Positions 1-8,748 are shown, counted from the stretch's first letter. The stretch is DNA of 64,000 nucleotides from an uncultured Muribaculaceae bacterium (GCA_910588035.1 CAJUPY010000004.1:101515-165514), one strand, 5' to 3'. Program-made: numbers and translations. Notes: generated from the letters alone by a model not told the origin.

Positions 1-2085
1 GTTGCCGCAGAGGAAAAGCGTTGTCACGCTGTCGGCCTCTGTCACCGGTTCGATCGTGATGTGTTCGACCGCAGGCGATGCACCGGTGAATTCGAGCGTC
101 AGTTTGTTGTCCCATGTCGGGGTGCCGATCTCGCGTTGGTTGAGTTTGACAGAGTCTTTGAGGTTGATTCCGTTCTGACGTTTGTTGACGATGAATGTCT
201 TCTCGACCGGTTTGTTTTTCTTGGTCACGATGTTCTCGAGCATCAGACGGCGGCTCTCGGCGCGCACGGTTGTCGATGCGTCGCGTTTCTTGTCACCGAG
301 TTTTACGGTCACCTTGTAGTTTCCGTCGGGCACCCGCACCGAGAAGTAGAACGGACGGGGATTTTTCACGTCGGGTTTTGTGCCGAAGTCAAAACCGTAA
401 CCGTCAAATTCGTTGTAGGCGGGAGCGTTTTTCAGATCGTAGCTCATCGGGGTGGGCAGAAGGTAGTTTTTCAGCTCACAGTCGGTCATGCGCAGGCCTT
501 CGGCAATGCTGGCGGCATTGAGACGTGCGCCGAGTTTCGACGAGTGGGTGTGGTCTTTCTTGTAGTATGGAGCAGTTTTCTCTGGTCCGATTGCCTGATA
601 TTTGTCGCCTGAGATTTTGTTCAGGTCGATGAAGTAGGCTCCGGCTTGCTTGGCGGCCTGGCGGGCCCAGAGACCAAAGGTTTTGGCGTTGCTCTCGATG
701 CGGCCTTTCTCATCCCATTTGTTGCGGGGGGTATGGCTCAGCACGATTGCTGTAGCACCCTTCTCACGGGCATCCATGATAAATTTGCGAATGTACCAGC
801 CATAGGTGTACACAACCTGGTTTTTGCCGGTTTTTTCCATTTTGAAAACCTTGCTTTCAGGACCGGCTCCGTGTAGTTCTCCGCGGGCTTTGCCGACGTT
901 GATGTCTCCACCGTCATTGTGACCGAACTGCATTATGACGAAGTCTCCCGGCTGCAGGGCGTTGTAGACCTTGTCCCAACGTCCTTCGTCGAGGAAAGTG
1001 CGTGCGCTGCGGCCTGCCATGGCGTGGTTCTCTACAGTGACGCGTGTGGTGTCAAACACTTCGGCTATAACGCTTCCCCAGCCCCACATGCTGTCATCGT
1101 CTTTGTCTTCGTTCTTGACAGTGCTGTCGCCGATCGTGAAGACCATCGGAATGCCGGGGCGGCGTGTCGCGCCGGTGACATTGTCGACAGGTTTGGGCAG
1201 AAGATAGTCTTTGAGTTCCACTCCCTCGAGGGCGGCGATGCCTTCGGCAGCCGACTCGGCGTTTACCATAGCACCGAACGCCGATGTGTGAATGCGGTCG
1301 ATGTAGAACATTGTCTTGACTTTCTCTTTACCGAACCGCTCGAATTTACGTGCCGTGATCTCGTTGAGGTCAACAAACGGAACGTTCTCCGCCTCTGCGA
1401 CCTGACGTGCCCAGAGGCCGAATGTCTTGTTGACGCGGGTGACGATCGTGCTGTCTTTGTCGACCCATGCATTGCGCGGAGTCAGTGAGAAAAGAATCGG
1501 CTTGCCTCCGCGTGCCTTGACCTCGCGTACATAGCGGCGCATGTATTCGCCATAGGTATAGACTGTGTCGGCTTTGCCGGTCTCCTTGATGATGACAGGC
1601 AGCGATTCTTCGCCGATTCCCGGAATCGAGGCGCGTGCGCGTCCGCTGTCATACGGGCCGTTGTCGTTGTGGCCCAGTTCGATTATTACCCAGTCGCCGG
1701 GTTTTACTCCTTTGAGCACATCTTTCCAGAGAACGTTGTAGAATGTTCGGCTGCTCATGCCGCCCAGCGCGTGGTTTTCGACCGTGATTTTCGATTTGTC
1801 GAAGAACTGGGGCATGTAATATCCCCAGCCCCACTGTCCGTTGTCTCCGTTGCCGAGGGTGCCGGTGCGCATTGTCGAGTTGCCGACAAGAAACAGAACT
1901 GGGTTGTCGCCCACTCGCGTAGAGCCTGCCACCGGGCGTACTGTCATCGCTTTGTTGAGGCTGTCGAGGGTGTTGTCGATCACTCCGTTGACATCTTTCA
2001 TCGGTCCTGCGACCGTGTTCTGGGCTGCCGCCGACATTGCGGCAGGCAGACAGCCCAGAAGAAGTAGTTTTTTCAGTATGTTCAT
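1..2085 (-). CDS. Multi-domain SGNH esterase, rhamnogalacturonan acetylesterase-like (partial, runs off the left edge)
   Basis: Probably a secreted or periplasmic esterase removing acetyl groups from rhamnogalacturonan-I. An ATG start is followed by a signal peptide (MNILKKLLLLGCLPAAMSAAA). The first SGNH domain has the nucleophile block GNSTMR (Ser70), the oxyanion block GHNDNG (about residues 136-141) and a D-x-x-H block DRIH (about residue 263). A second domain repeats these as GDSTV (about 317), GHNDGG (about 387) and DHTH (about 512). An all-beta linker follows, and the last residues before the window edge read LFLCGN, which resembles the start of a third nucleophile block. The start lies 3 nt after the PL11 lyase stop, so the two are probably co-transcribed. 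SGNH assignment is firm; the acetylesterase substrate is inferred from the neighbouring lyase. Its C-terminus is not in the window. Confidence 0.85.
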   Translation of the reverse strand, partial: MNILKKLLLLGCLPAAMSAAAQNTVAGPMKDVNGVIDNTLDSLNKAMTVRPVAGSTRVGDNPVLFLVGNSTMRTGTLGNGDNGQWGWGYYMPQFFDKSKITVENHALGGMSSRTFYNVLWKDVLKGVKPGDWVIIELGHNDNGPYDSGRARASIPGIGEESLPVIIKETGKADTVYTYGEYMRRYVREVKARGGKPILFSLTPRNAWVDKDSTIVTRVNKTFGLWARQVAEAENVPFVDLNEITARKFERFGKEKVKTMFYIDRIHTSAFGAMVNAESAAEGIAALEGVELKDYLLPKPVDNVTGATRRPGIPMVFTIGDSTVKNEDKDDDSMWGWGSVIAEVFDTTRVTVENHAMAGRSARTFLDEGRWDKVYNALQPGDFVIMQFGHNDGGDINVGKARGELHGAGPESKVFKMEKTGKNQVVYTYGWYIRKFIMDAREKGATAIVLSHTPRNKWDEKGRIESNAKTFGLWARQAAKQAGAYFIDLNKISGDKYQAIGPEKTAPYYKKDHTHSSKLGARLNAASIAEGLRMTDCELKNYLLPTPMSYDLKNAPAYNEFDGYGFDFGTKPDVKNPRPFYFSVRVPDGNYKVTVKLGDKKRDASTTVRAESRRLMLENIVTKKNKPVEKTFIVNKRQNGINLKDSVKLNQREIGTPTWDNKLTLEFTGASPAVEHITIEPVTEADSVTTLFLCGN

Positions 2086-2088
2086 GGT

Positions 2089-3951
2089 TTATTTTACTTG
2101 AGTTCCACGGAAAAATTTACCTTTGAGATCGGGCCCGAAATAGAATCCCGGTTCTGCAGGCTGGTTATATGCGATATTCTGGTTTGCGATGCTGACGCGG
2201 TAGACCGGGTCTTCGAGGAAGGTGTGGAAGCGATATTCGGTAGGTATCGGTGAGACATAGAGACGAAGAGCGGAGTTATCGGCGGTTCTCATAAGAACTT
2301 CCTCGCGCCAGTCGCCTATGATATCACCCTGAAGACAGGGGTTGGACTTGGTTCCGTTGTTCCACATCGTGCCTTCGAAAGTGACCAGTTTGTCGCAATT
2401 GCCTGTTTTCCAGTTATATTTGCTGACAACGTTTTTGTCGAGCATCTCGCGGAGCAGGTCACCGTCCCACCAGACGGCCATGTTGACGGGCACGTTTGCC
2501 GAGATCTCGTTCTTGAATTCTTTCTGGGGAGAGATCAGTTCACCTGTGAAAGAACGCACTCCGCCGGTGTTGGGCGACCACAGCTCGACGCCCTGGTGGG
2601 TCGGGTCGATGTCGGCGGCCATGCAACGGCCGATGTCTTTGTTGCTCGGATATTGCAGAATCACTTTTCCGGTCGCAGCCTCGCGTAGAGTGGTTCCGTC
2701 TTTCTTGTTCTCGTGGCATCCCCAGACGTAGTAGGTCTTGTCGTTGATGTCAGAGAGCAAATGGATTGCGTCACCGTGATACATGCCTGTCGAGTAGAGG
2801 CCTTTGCCGTCGTGGTCGACTGCCATCTGGCCGTAGATTATTTCGTCGCAGCCGTCGCCGTCAACATCGGCCACACGCAGATTGTGGTTTCCTTGTCCGG
2901 CATATGCCTCGTTTCCGGGTGTGTTGCTGTCAAACACCCAGTGGGTTTTCAGTTCCTTGCCGTCCCAGTCAAATGCTGCGAGCACGCTTCGGGTGTAGTA
3001 GCCGCGACACATTACGGCCGACGGGTGGACGCCGTCGAGATAGGCGACCGCACCGAGAAAACGGTCTGAACGGTTGGCATATCCGTCGCCCCAGTCCTTG
3101 AGGTTGCCGCGTTCGGGAATATAGTCGACGGTAGCCATTGCTTCGCCGGTGAGTCCGTTGAACACGGTCACGTATTCGGGACCTGAGACGATGCGTCCCT
3201 TGAGGTTGCGGTAGTCGGCACGCCGGTCTCCGATCACCCGACCGGTTCCGTCGGCTGTTCCGTCGGCTGTTCGGCAGATCATCTCGGCTTTGCCGTCACC
3301 GTCGAAGTCGGCGACGAGAAATTGGGTGTAGTGTGCGCCGGAACGAATGTTGTCACCCAGGTCGATGCGCCACAGCTGGGTTCCGTCAAGACGGTAGCAA
3401 TCGATGTAGGTGGGACCGGTCATGCCGTCGTGGGCATTGTCGTGGGAGTTGGTCGGGTCCCATTTCAGAAATATCTCATACTGACCGTCACCGTCGACAT
3501 CTCCGATTGAAGCGTCGTTTGCAACGTAGGTGTATTCCTTACCCCAGACATCTACACCACGCTCGGGAACATTGAGGGGAATGTTGATGTATCCTTCGGG
3601 AGCATTGGCCGGCAGAGTGTAGGAGCCTTCGCTCTTGTCGCCCTTGAGTGGCTTGACAACGTATGATGCCGGAGCTGTGCCTGTGTAGTTGTCGGTGAAA
3701 AACGTTGACTTGGTCACCGGTTTGCTGTTGATCTTTTTGCCGTCACGATAAATGTCGAAAGCCTGGTCTTTGGGGTCGCTTGAAAGATAACGCCACGAAA
3801 CGGCCACTTTGCCCGGATTTTCTCTGACGGCTACAACACCGCGGTTGAGTTTTTCACGTTGCATTTTTGTGAAATCATAGTTTGACTGGGCCGATGCGGA
3901 GCCGACTGTCGCACCCACGGTCAAAAGCAGTAGTAGGTTGGAAATTTTCAT
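2089..3951 (-). CDS. Rhamnogalacturonan lyase, polysaccharide lyase family 11
   Basis: Cleaves the rhamnose-galacturonate backbone of rhamnogalacturonan-I by beta-elimination; family members are calcium-dependent eight-bladed propellers. The 620-residue product has a signal peptide (residues 1-21, ending ASAQ), then the PL11 N-terminal signature REKLNRGVVAV and three acidic calcium-type loops, DVDGDGQYE, DFDGDGKAE and DVDGDGCDE. The length is usual for secreted PL11 enzymes in Bacteroidales. It is the first gene after the regulator that reads the same way. A -7-like TTACTTTG lies at 4014-4021 and direct repeats that may bind the regulator lie further upstream. The family call is confident; endo versus exo action cannot be seen from sequence. 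Confidence 0.93.
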   Translation of the reverse strand: MKISNLLLLLTVGATVGSASAQSNYDFTKMQREKLNRGVVAVRENPGKVAVSWRYLSSDPKDQAFDIYRDGKKINSKPVTKSTFFTDNYTGTAPASYVVKPLKGDKSEGSYTLPANAPEGYINIPLNVPERGVDVWGKEYTYVANDASIGDVDGDGQYEIFLKWDPTNSHDNAHDGMTGPTYIDCYRLDGTQLWRIDLGDNIRSGAHYTQFLVADFDGDGKAEMICRTADGTADGTGRVIGDRRADYRNLKGRIVSGPEYVTVFNGLTGEAMATVDYIPERGNLKDWGDGYANRSDRFLGAVAYLDGVHPSAVMCRGYYTRSVLAAFDWDGKELKTHWVFDSNTPGNEAYAGQGNHNLRVADVDGDGCDEIIYGQMAVDHDGKGLYSTGMYHGDAIHLLSDINDKTYYVWGCHENKKDGTTLREAATGKVILQYPSNKDIGRCMAADIDPTHQGVELWSPNTGGVRSFTGELISPQKEFKNEISANVPVNMAVWWDGDLLREMLDKNVVSKYNWKTGNCDKLVTFEGTMWNNGTKSNPCLQGDIIGDWREEVLMRTADNSALRLYVSPIPTEYRFHTFLEDPVYRVSIANQNIAYNQPAEPGFYFGPDLKGKFFRGTQVK

Positions 3952-4074
3952 GATGATATTTTAAAGTTTTTCGTAAAATCGATTGGTTTTGATCGGTATT
4001 GATTTTCCAACTACAAAGTAATAAATATTCTTTTAAGAGTCTCTGCTATTTTTAATAAAAAAAGGTTATCATCG

Positions 4075-4131
4075 GGTTGAAAGTGCCTATTTGGCGTGTT
4101 TTCACCCCTTTTGACGAGATTTTCACCCCTT
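4075..4131 (-). promoter_or_regulatory. Direct repeats, candidate operator of the AraC-type PUL regulator
   Basis: The 12-mer TTTTCACCCCTT occurs at 4099-4110 and again at 4120-4131, exactly 21 bp apart, which is two helical turns. A diverged inverted copy (ATCGGGTTGAAA) lies at about 4075-4086. They sit between the regulator's stop codon and the lyase promoter, about 80-115 bp upstream of the lyase -7 element at 4014-4021. Spacing and position suit an AraC-family activator site; binding is inference. Confidence 0.55.
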
Positions 4132-6963
4132 ATCTGAGCTGTTGGAACTCACATCAGACTTCAGAGAGGAGCGTCTCTGACACTCCGAAGGGGTTATCCC
4201 GAACTCACGCTTGAAGCTTGCCGTGAAGTAGCGTCGGTCGAGGTAACCGACCTTTTCGGCTGCTTCGGCAACGGTGTGGTCTGAGTTCTCAAGCATGTGA
4301 TATGCGTGTTGCATTCTGATCGATCTGATGAAATCGATCGGAGTTTTTCCTGTGATCGCTTTCAGCTTGCGGGTGAATGACGACCGAGACATTCCCATGG
4401 CCTCTGAAAGACGGTTGACGTCAAAATCTATGTCTGACAGATTCTTCTCCACTTCTTTAGTGGCTTTGTCGAGAAGAATGCGGTCAAGTTCGAGATATTC
4501 GACATCGGGGAGAGTCACACGGCTTTGCAGGTAGTCTCTCATTCGCAACATCTCTGAACTGTCGGTCCAGATTTCGTCGTTGCGACGGTTGATATGTTCG
4601 ATATAACGCGAGATTGCGAGATAAATTCCTGCCGAGGCGAGAGTCAGATATATCAGATAGGCCCACCATGTTTCGTAGACAGCCGGCAGGCGGTCTATTG
4701 TAACTGTTGTAATCGCACCCCATTGCCCGTTTTCGTCAGATGCCTTTAACTCGAGTCTGTATTCACCTTTGTCGAGGTGGTTTATGAAAATGCGGTTGTT
4801 GCCTGGTGCTATTTCGATCCATTTCTCATCAAGACCCAGAATGCGGTATGCGTATCTTGTTTTAGAAATGTTGCGGTGGTCAAGGGTTGTGAGACAGATC
4901 TCGATGTTCCTGGCATCGGGCGACAAGGTGATTGTCGAGGGCAGTTCTATATTGTTGCCGTCGAACACGATTGATTGACCGTCGACCGACACATTGGATA
5001 TGTGGACGACTGCGTTTCCGTGTCCTGAATCGAGGGCCGCGGTCGAGCGGAACAGGTTGATGCCTCCGACACCGCCCACTGCGAGGCGTCCGTCAGGAAG
5101 CAGGGCAGGGGTAGAGGAGAGAAAACGCGAGAGTGTGACCGCGTTATCGTCGCCTGACTCACTGCGGAATGATCCGTTTGCCGGATTATATTCGATTACA
5201 TGTTGGTCGGCCACAATCCATACATGCCCGTTGTGGTCTACGTGCAACTGCCTGACCAAGGCGGAGTTCAAGCCAAAGTTATGATTCGCGGCGACAATAG
5301 AGCTGTCGCGCCGGTTGAATTTGAGCAGTTCTCCTTTTGCTGTTCCGAGCCAGATGTCGGAGCTGTCTCCCCGGGCTATCGCCGTCAGACTGTGCGTTCC
5401 GATTCCGATCTGTTTAGCCTCACCTCCCGACGTGGCGAAAATGAATCCTTTGCCGGAAGTGGATGCAAGAATCTCTTCAGACCCTGATGATGTTATCGAT
5501 GTGACGGGTGACGTTCCTGTCATTGCCGTGACAATCAAGCCGTCTGACGGTGAATAGCGGAACAGCGCGTCGGTCGTTCCGATCCACAGATTTCCATCGG
5601 CCGCCTCATGGAGAGCCGTCACATGGTGCGTGGCGTCGAGCAGTGTGTCGAGCGAGAGCGAGTCTGAAAGCGTCATGTTCATCTTTTTTCTTGTGACGAG
5701 AAAGACAGTGTGGGATTGGGCCGGTGATACCCAAACTCCGTCGGATGCCTCAGACCGTGCCATTGACTGTGCCATATGGAGCCTTCTGTTGCGTAGCCGT
5801 GGAAAATCATTGAAGTAGCTCATGCGGTCTTCAGCGAGATTATACAGCATAAGACCGGAGCGGCTTTGAAGCAACCACAGAAACGAGGGGTCTGAATCGG
5901 TGCAGACGGCGTTTATGACAGGCGCGAAACGGGTCGTACGCTCTATCTCGCCCAATGGCAAAGAGGTCACATTGTTTTCTGAAAGATAAATTACCGAACT
6001 TGGAGAGTCGTAGGCCGACAGAATCAAAGATTCCCTGTCGGCATAGATGTCGTCGATCATTTTGCTGTCAAAACGTTCGGCTGAAGATAATGCGACCGGT
6101 TGCAGGCTGCCGTCAGACAGCGGCTGCATCGCAATCAGATGATTTCTGACGCACGCCCAGATGTAGTTGAAGACATTGTCCTGGGTGAACGAGTAGACAT
6201 GGTGTGCCGAACTGTCGTTGCCGGACCTTTTGACAGGACTTCCGACAAACATCATCTCACCTTTGGCTGTCGGATCAAAACGGTAGATGTAGCCGTTCAG
6301 GTTGTTGATCCATAGATAATTGTGAGTGTTGTCGGCTATCATCTCACCGAGCGGCATATCTTCGCCGATCGGGAACGCCAGGGTGAACCGGTCGGAGTTG
6401 GCGTCGTAGACGTGGACTCCCCTGGAAAACGATGTCATGTAGATCTGCTTGTTGCGGTCTTCGACGAACCCCGACACATAGGCCGGATTGCTAAACCGGT
6501 CGGTGATGTCATAGCTTTTGACAAATGAGAGATTGCGGTCATATCTGCGCAGGCTTCCGAGCGTGTTGACCCAGATGCTTCCGTCAGAGGTGGTGAAGAC
6601 GTTCTTTACCGGGACATCGCCGAGATTGATGCTGTCGAGTTCAACCACCCGATAATTTTTTTTGTCAATATACGATGCACCCTTGCGTGTCGAGAGCCAG
6701 ATGCGGTTGCCGGTGTCCTCGCTGATCCCGTTGATGTAATTGTCGGCATCGGCATGAAAAACCGTGATGTCATATCCGTCGTCGCGGCACAGTCCGTTGG
6801 CTGTGGCATACCACAGATAGCCCTCGGAATCTCTGAATGAACTCAGGATTCCTCTCTCGGGAAGTTGGTTGAGCAACGGCAGTTCCCTGACAGAAATCGG
6901 GTCGGCCTTGACGGAGATCTGTGACAGAAGCAACGATAATATTAAAAACAGAACGTGTTTCAT
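4123..6963 (-). CDS. Propeller sensor with C-terminal AraC domain (HTCS-like regulator without kinase)
   Basis: Probably a membrane-spanning sensor that detects a periplasmic oligosaccharide and activates the adjacent rhamnogalacturonan genes. The 946 residues comprise a signal peptide (1-20), two-component-regulator propeller repeats (about 25-640, with many blades of the form IWVNTLGSLRRYD), a Y_Y_Y domain (about 655-755), one membrane segment (766-785) and an AraC helix-turn-helix domain (about 852-931, ending GITPSE). Classical hybrid two-component systems place a histidine kinase and receiver between membrane and AraC domain. Here only about 66 residues separate them and no H-box, N-box or receiver aspartate is visible. 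A -7 element (TATCTTTG, 6971-6978) sits 7 nt before the start, suggesting a very short or absent 5' UTR. The carbohydrate ligand is inferred from context. Confidence 0.88.
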   Translation of the reverse strand: MKHVLFLILSLLLSQISVKADPISVRELPLLNQLPERGILSSFRDSEGYLWYATANGLCRDDGYDITVFHADADNYINGISEDTGNRIWLSTRKGASYIDKKNYRVVELDSINLGDVPVKNVFTTSDGSIWVNTLGSLRRYDRNLSFVKSYDITDRFSNPAYVSGFVEDRNKQIYMTSFSRGVHVYDANSDRFTLAFPIGEDMPLGEMIADNTHNYLWINNLNGYIYRFDPTAKGEMMFVGSPVKRSGNDSSAHHVYSFTQDNVFNYIWACVRNHLIAMQPLSDGSLQPVALSSAERFDSKMIDDIYADRESLILSAYDSPSSVIYLSENNVTSLPLGEIERTTRFAPVINAVCTDSDPSFLWLLQSRSGLMLYNLAEDRMSYFNDFPRLRNRRLHMAQSMARSEASDGVWVSPAQSHTVFLVTRKKMNMTLSDSLSLDTLLDATHHVTALHEAADGNLWIGTTDALFRYSPSDGLIVTAMTGTSPVTSITSSGSEEILASTSGKGFIFATSGGEAKQIGIGTHSLTAIARGDSSDIWLGTAKGELLKFNRRDSSIVAANHNFGLNSALVRQLHVDHNGHVWIVADQHVIEYNPANGSFRSESGDDNAVTLSRFLSSTPALLPDGRLAVGGVGGINLFRSTAALDSGHGNAVVHISNVSVDGQSIVFDGNNIELPSTITLSPDARNIEICLTTLDHRNISKTRYAYRILGLDEKWIEIAPGNNRIFINHLDKGEYRLELKASDENGQWGAITTVTIDRLPAVYETWWAYLIYLTLASAGIYLAISRYIEHINRRNDEIWTDSSEMLRMRDYLQSRVTLPDVEYLELDRILLDKATKEVEKNLSDIDFDVNRLSEAMGMSRSSFTRKLKAITGKTPIDFIRSIRMQHAYHMLENSDHTVAEAAEKVGYLDRRYFTASFKREFGITPSECQRRSSLKSDVSSNSSDKG

Positions 6964-6970
6964 TTCGTTG

Positions 6971-6978
6971 CAAAGATA
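6971..6978 (-). promoter_or_regulatory. -7 promoter element of the propeller-AraC regulator
   Basis: The minus strand reads TATCTTTG, matching the Bacteroidota -7 consensus TAnnTTTG. No good -33 TTTG is visible at the expected distance, so this is supported by one element only. Transcription would begin almost at the ATG. Confidence 0.4.
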
Positions 6979-7004
6979 CTCTTTATTTTATTATACACAG
7001 ATTT

Positions 7005-8150
7005 ATGACTTCAATAAAAGTTAAATTCCGTCGTTCGTCCGGACCTGACGGAGACGGCTGCATCTATTATCAGCTAATTCATGACAGAAAAGTGAGGCGC
7101 ATAATGACTCAGTTCAGAATCAGAGAGTCGGAATGTCTTTCAGGACTCAGACGGCAGATCGGTCACGATGTCGACATGTTGTCACGCATCATAAGCGGTT
7201 TTGACATGCGGCAGTCTGATTTCGAAGTTGACGATGTGGTAGCTGAGTACGGCAGGTTGAAAGACCGGTGTTCGCTGACCGCACACATGCAACATCTCAT
7301 CGAGTCGGCTCTTGGTGCCGGGCGTGTCAGAATGTCCGAGATCTATAGGTCGACGCTAAGAAGTTTTCTTGCGTTTACCGGAGGTGAAGACATGATGATC
7401 TATGCTCTTGACTCATCGGTGGTGGAGAGATATGAGGCATATCTTCAAGGCAGGGGCAACACGCCGAATACGATCTCGTTTTATATGAGAGTTCTACGTT
7501 CGGTTTACAACCGTGCAGTCGATGATGGAGCCGCATCGCAGACGAGACCGTTCCGTCACGTCTATACCGGAATCGGCAAGACTGTGAAGCGTGCGTTGCC
7601 AATCGAGGTGATCAGGCAGATTAAAGAATTGAGGCTTGAGAGGCCCCAGGCCTGTTATGCCCGAGACATGTTCATGCTCAGTTTTTATCTCAGAGGCATG
7701 AGTTTCATAGACATGGCTTTTTTGAGAAAAGACGATTTACATGACGGCCGTTTGCGTTACCGCCGTCGCAAAACCGGTCAACTGCTTGAGATAGAGTGGA
7801 CAAATGAGATGCAGGAAATTGTCAGCCGTTATCCCGTCAATGAAAACGGCTATCTGTTGCCGATCTTGACCGGCCGGCGTGGAGATGAACGTTCGGCCTA
7901 TCGAAATGTGCTGGCCAGAATCAACCGTCATTTGAAACTGATGATGCCGGTCGCCGGTCTCGGGTTTCCGGTGACGCTCTATTGCGCCCGACACAGCTGG
8001 GCCTCGGCGGCTTTATTGAAAGGTGTGCCGGTTAGTGTGATAAGCCGTGGCATGGGGCATGACTCCGAGCGGACGACTCACATTTATCTCTCTTCGCTGG
8101 ACTCATCGGTCGTTGACCGCGCCAACAGGTTGATCATAGAGTCGTTGTGA
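7005..8150 (+). CDS. Tyrosine recombinase / integrase (Bacteroidota type)
   Basis: Site-specific recombinase of the lambda-integrase superfamily, 381 residues from the chosen ATG (MTSIKVKFRR), which starts the usual arm-binding region. A longer reading from 6921 would need an atypical leader overlapping the divergent regulator. A SAM-like core-binding domain (about 95-190) precedes the catalytic domain. The catalytic residues are visible: Arg in LRGMSF, Lys in RRRKTGQ, YCARHSW (the Bacteroidota form of HxxR), GMGHD, and the nucleophile Tyr in THIYLS. Its stop lies 48 nt from the 3' end of a tRNA-Leu gene on the other strand, the usual arrangement for an element integrated at a tRNA 3' end. 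No mobilisation or transfer genes lie near, so it may be the remnant or edge of an element. Confidence 0.9.
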   Translation: MTSIKVKFRRSSGPDGDGCIYYQLIHDRKVRRIMTQFRIRESECLSGLRRQIGHDVDMLSRIISGFDMRQSDFEVDDVVAEYGRLKDRCSLTAHMQHLIESALGAGRVRMSEIYRSTLRSFLAFTGGEDMMIYALDSSVVERYEAYLQGRGNTPNTISFYMRVLRSVYNRAVDDGAASQTRPFRHVYTGIGKTVKRALPIEVIRQIKELRLERPQACYARDMFMLSFYLRGMSFIDMAFLRKDDLHDGRLRYRRRKTGQLLEIEWTNEMQEIVSRYPVNENGYLLPILTGRRGDERSAYRNVLARINRHLKLMMPVAGLGFPVTLYCARHSWASAALLKGVPVSVISRGMGHDSERTTHIYLSSLDSSVVDRANRLIIESL

Positions 8151-8161
8151 CAGGCTCAAAG

Positions 8162-8196
8162 CAAAAAAGAACTCTTGTAAAATTTACAAGAGTTCT
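8162..8196 (-). terminator. Rho-independent terminator after tRNA-Leu
   Basis: A perfect 14-bp inverted repeat (8168-8181 and 8183-8196) is followed on the minus strand by a run of T (complement of the A tract at 8163-8168). It lies immediately after the encoded CCA of tRNA-Leu and can also stop integrase read-through from the other side. Confidence 0.8.
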
Positions 8197-8197
8197 C

Positions 8198-8284
8198 TGG
8201 TGCTCGAAGCGGGACTCGAACCCGCACAACCGCAATGGTCAAGGGATTTTAAGTCCCTCGTGTCTACCATTCCACCATTCGAGC
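8198..8284 (-). tRNA. tRNA-Leu (anticodon UAA)
   Basis: The minus strand folds as a class II tRNA. The acceptor stem GCTCGAA pairs with TTCGAGC, the anticodon stem-loop GGGACTTAAAATCCC gives anticodon TAA, there is a variable arm and a GGGTTCGAGTCCC T-arm, and the terminal CCA is encoded (8198-8200). A -7-like TAACTTTG lies upstream at 8322-8329 on the minus strand. The 3' end faces the integrase gene. Confidence 0.96.
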
Positions 8285-8361
8285 ATCACGGATCGGTGTC
8301 GTAGGTGGCATCAATTTTCGGCAAAGTTAATACTTTTTTTTCAGCCTGACCGTTTTTTGCC

Positions 8362-8400
8362 AAAAAAAAGTTGCGGGCAGAAATCAGAGATTCTGCCCGC
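8362..8400 (-). terminator. Orphan rho-independent terminator (minus strand)
   Basis: A perfect 10-bp stem (GCGGGCAGAA at 8373-8382 with its complement at 8391-8400) is followed on the minus strand by eight T (complement of 8362-8369). No minus-strand gene lies upstream before nfo, which reads the other way. It therefore probably ends a small RNA, or blocks antisense transcription. Confidence 0.7.
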
Positions 8401-8678
8401 CGATTAATCAAAGATTGTTCGATTTGTAAGTTTTTGAAGCTCGGCCGGACTACCTTCGCGGCTCCAGACCGGTGTATGTCGTATTATTGTTTTATTATCT
8501 GTTATTATGACGTATCTAATTTGAAAAGGTTTAAACACGAAGTGAAAAAAATGCAAAAAAAATCATCATAGGTCGGAGTGGGAGGGCGTTTTTCGTGTCA
8601 TTCTCACTTTTTGTATCTTCGAAGAGCATCGTTGACCTGTGGTCCAAGATACTGCTGTTCGGCAATGTCAAAATAAAT

Positions 8679-8709
8679 TTTGCATTGCTCTCACTTATTC
8701 GTATCTTTG
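8679..8709 (+). promoter_or_regulatory. Bacteroidota promoter of nfo
   Basis: TTTG at 8679-8682 and TATCTTTG at 8702-8709 are separated by 19 bp, a full match to the TTTG / TAnnTTTG consensus. The predicted start leaves a 5' UTR of about 33 nt. Confidence 0.75.
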
Positions 8710-8748
8710 TGGAAATTCTAAGATTGCGTAAAATAAAAAAGAGATTCA

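Larger units (their letters stand above)
8285..8748. other. Gene-free region with an orphan terminator and the nfo promoter
   Basis: No credible coding frame was found. The stretch holds the tRNA-Leu promoter element (8322-8329), a strong minus-strand terminator with no obvious upstream gene (8362-8400), an AT-rich middle, and a consensus promoter for nfo (8679-8709). A short RNA ending at the terminator would fit, but no clear promoter for it was seen. Confidence 0.6.

Noticed and set aside
6921..7004. 28-codon N-terminal extension of the integrase
   Set aside because: It overlaps the divergent regulator's start region and does not match the integrase family; the ATG at 7005 fits.
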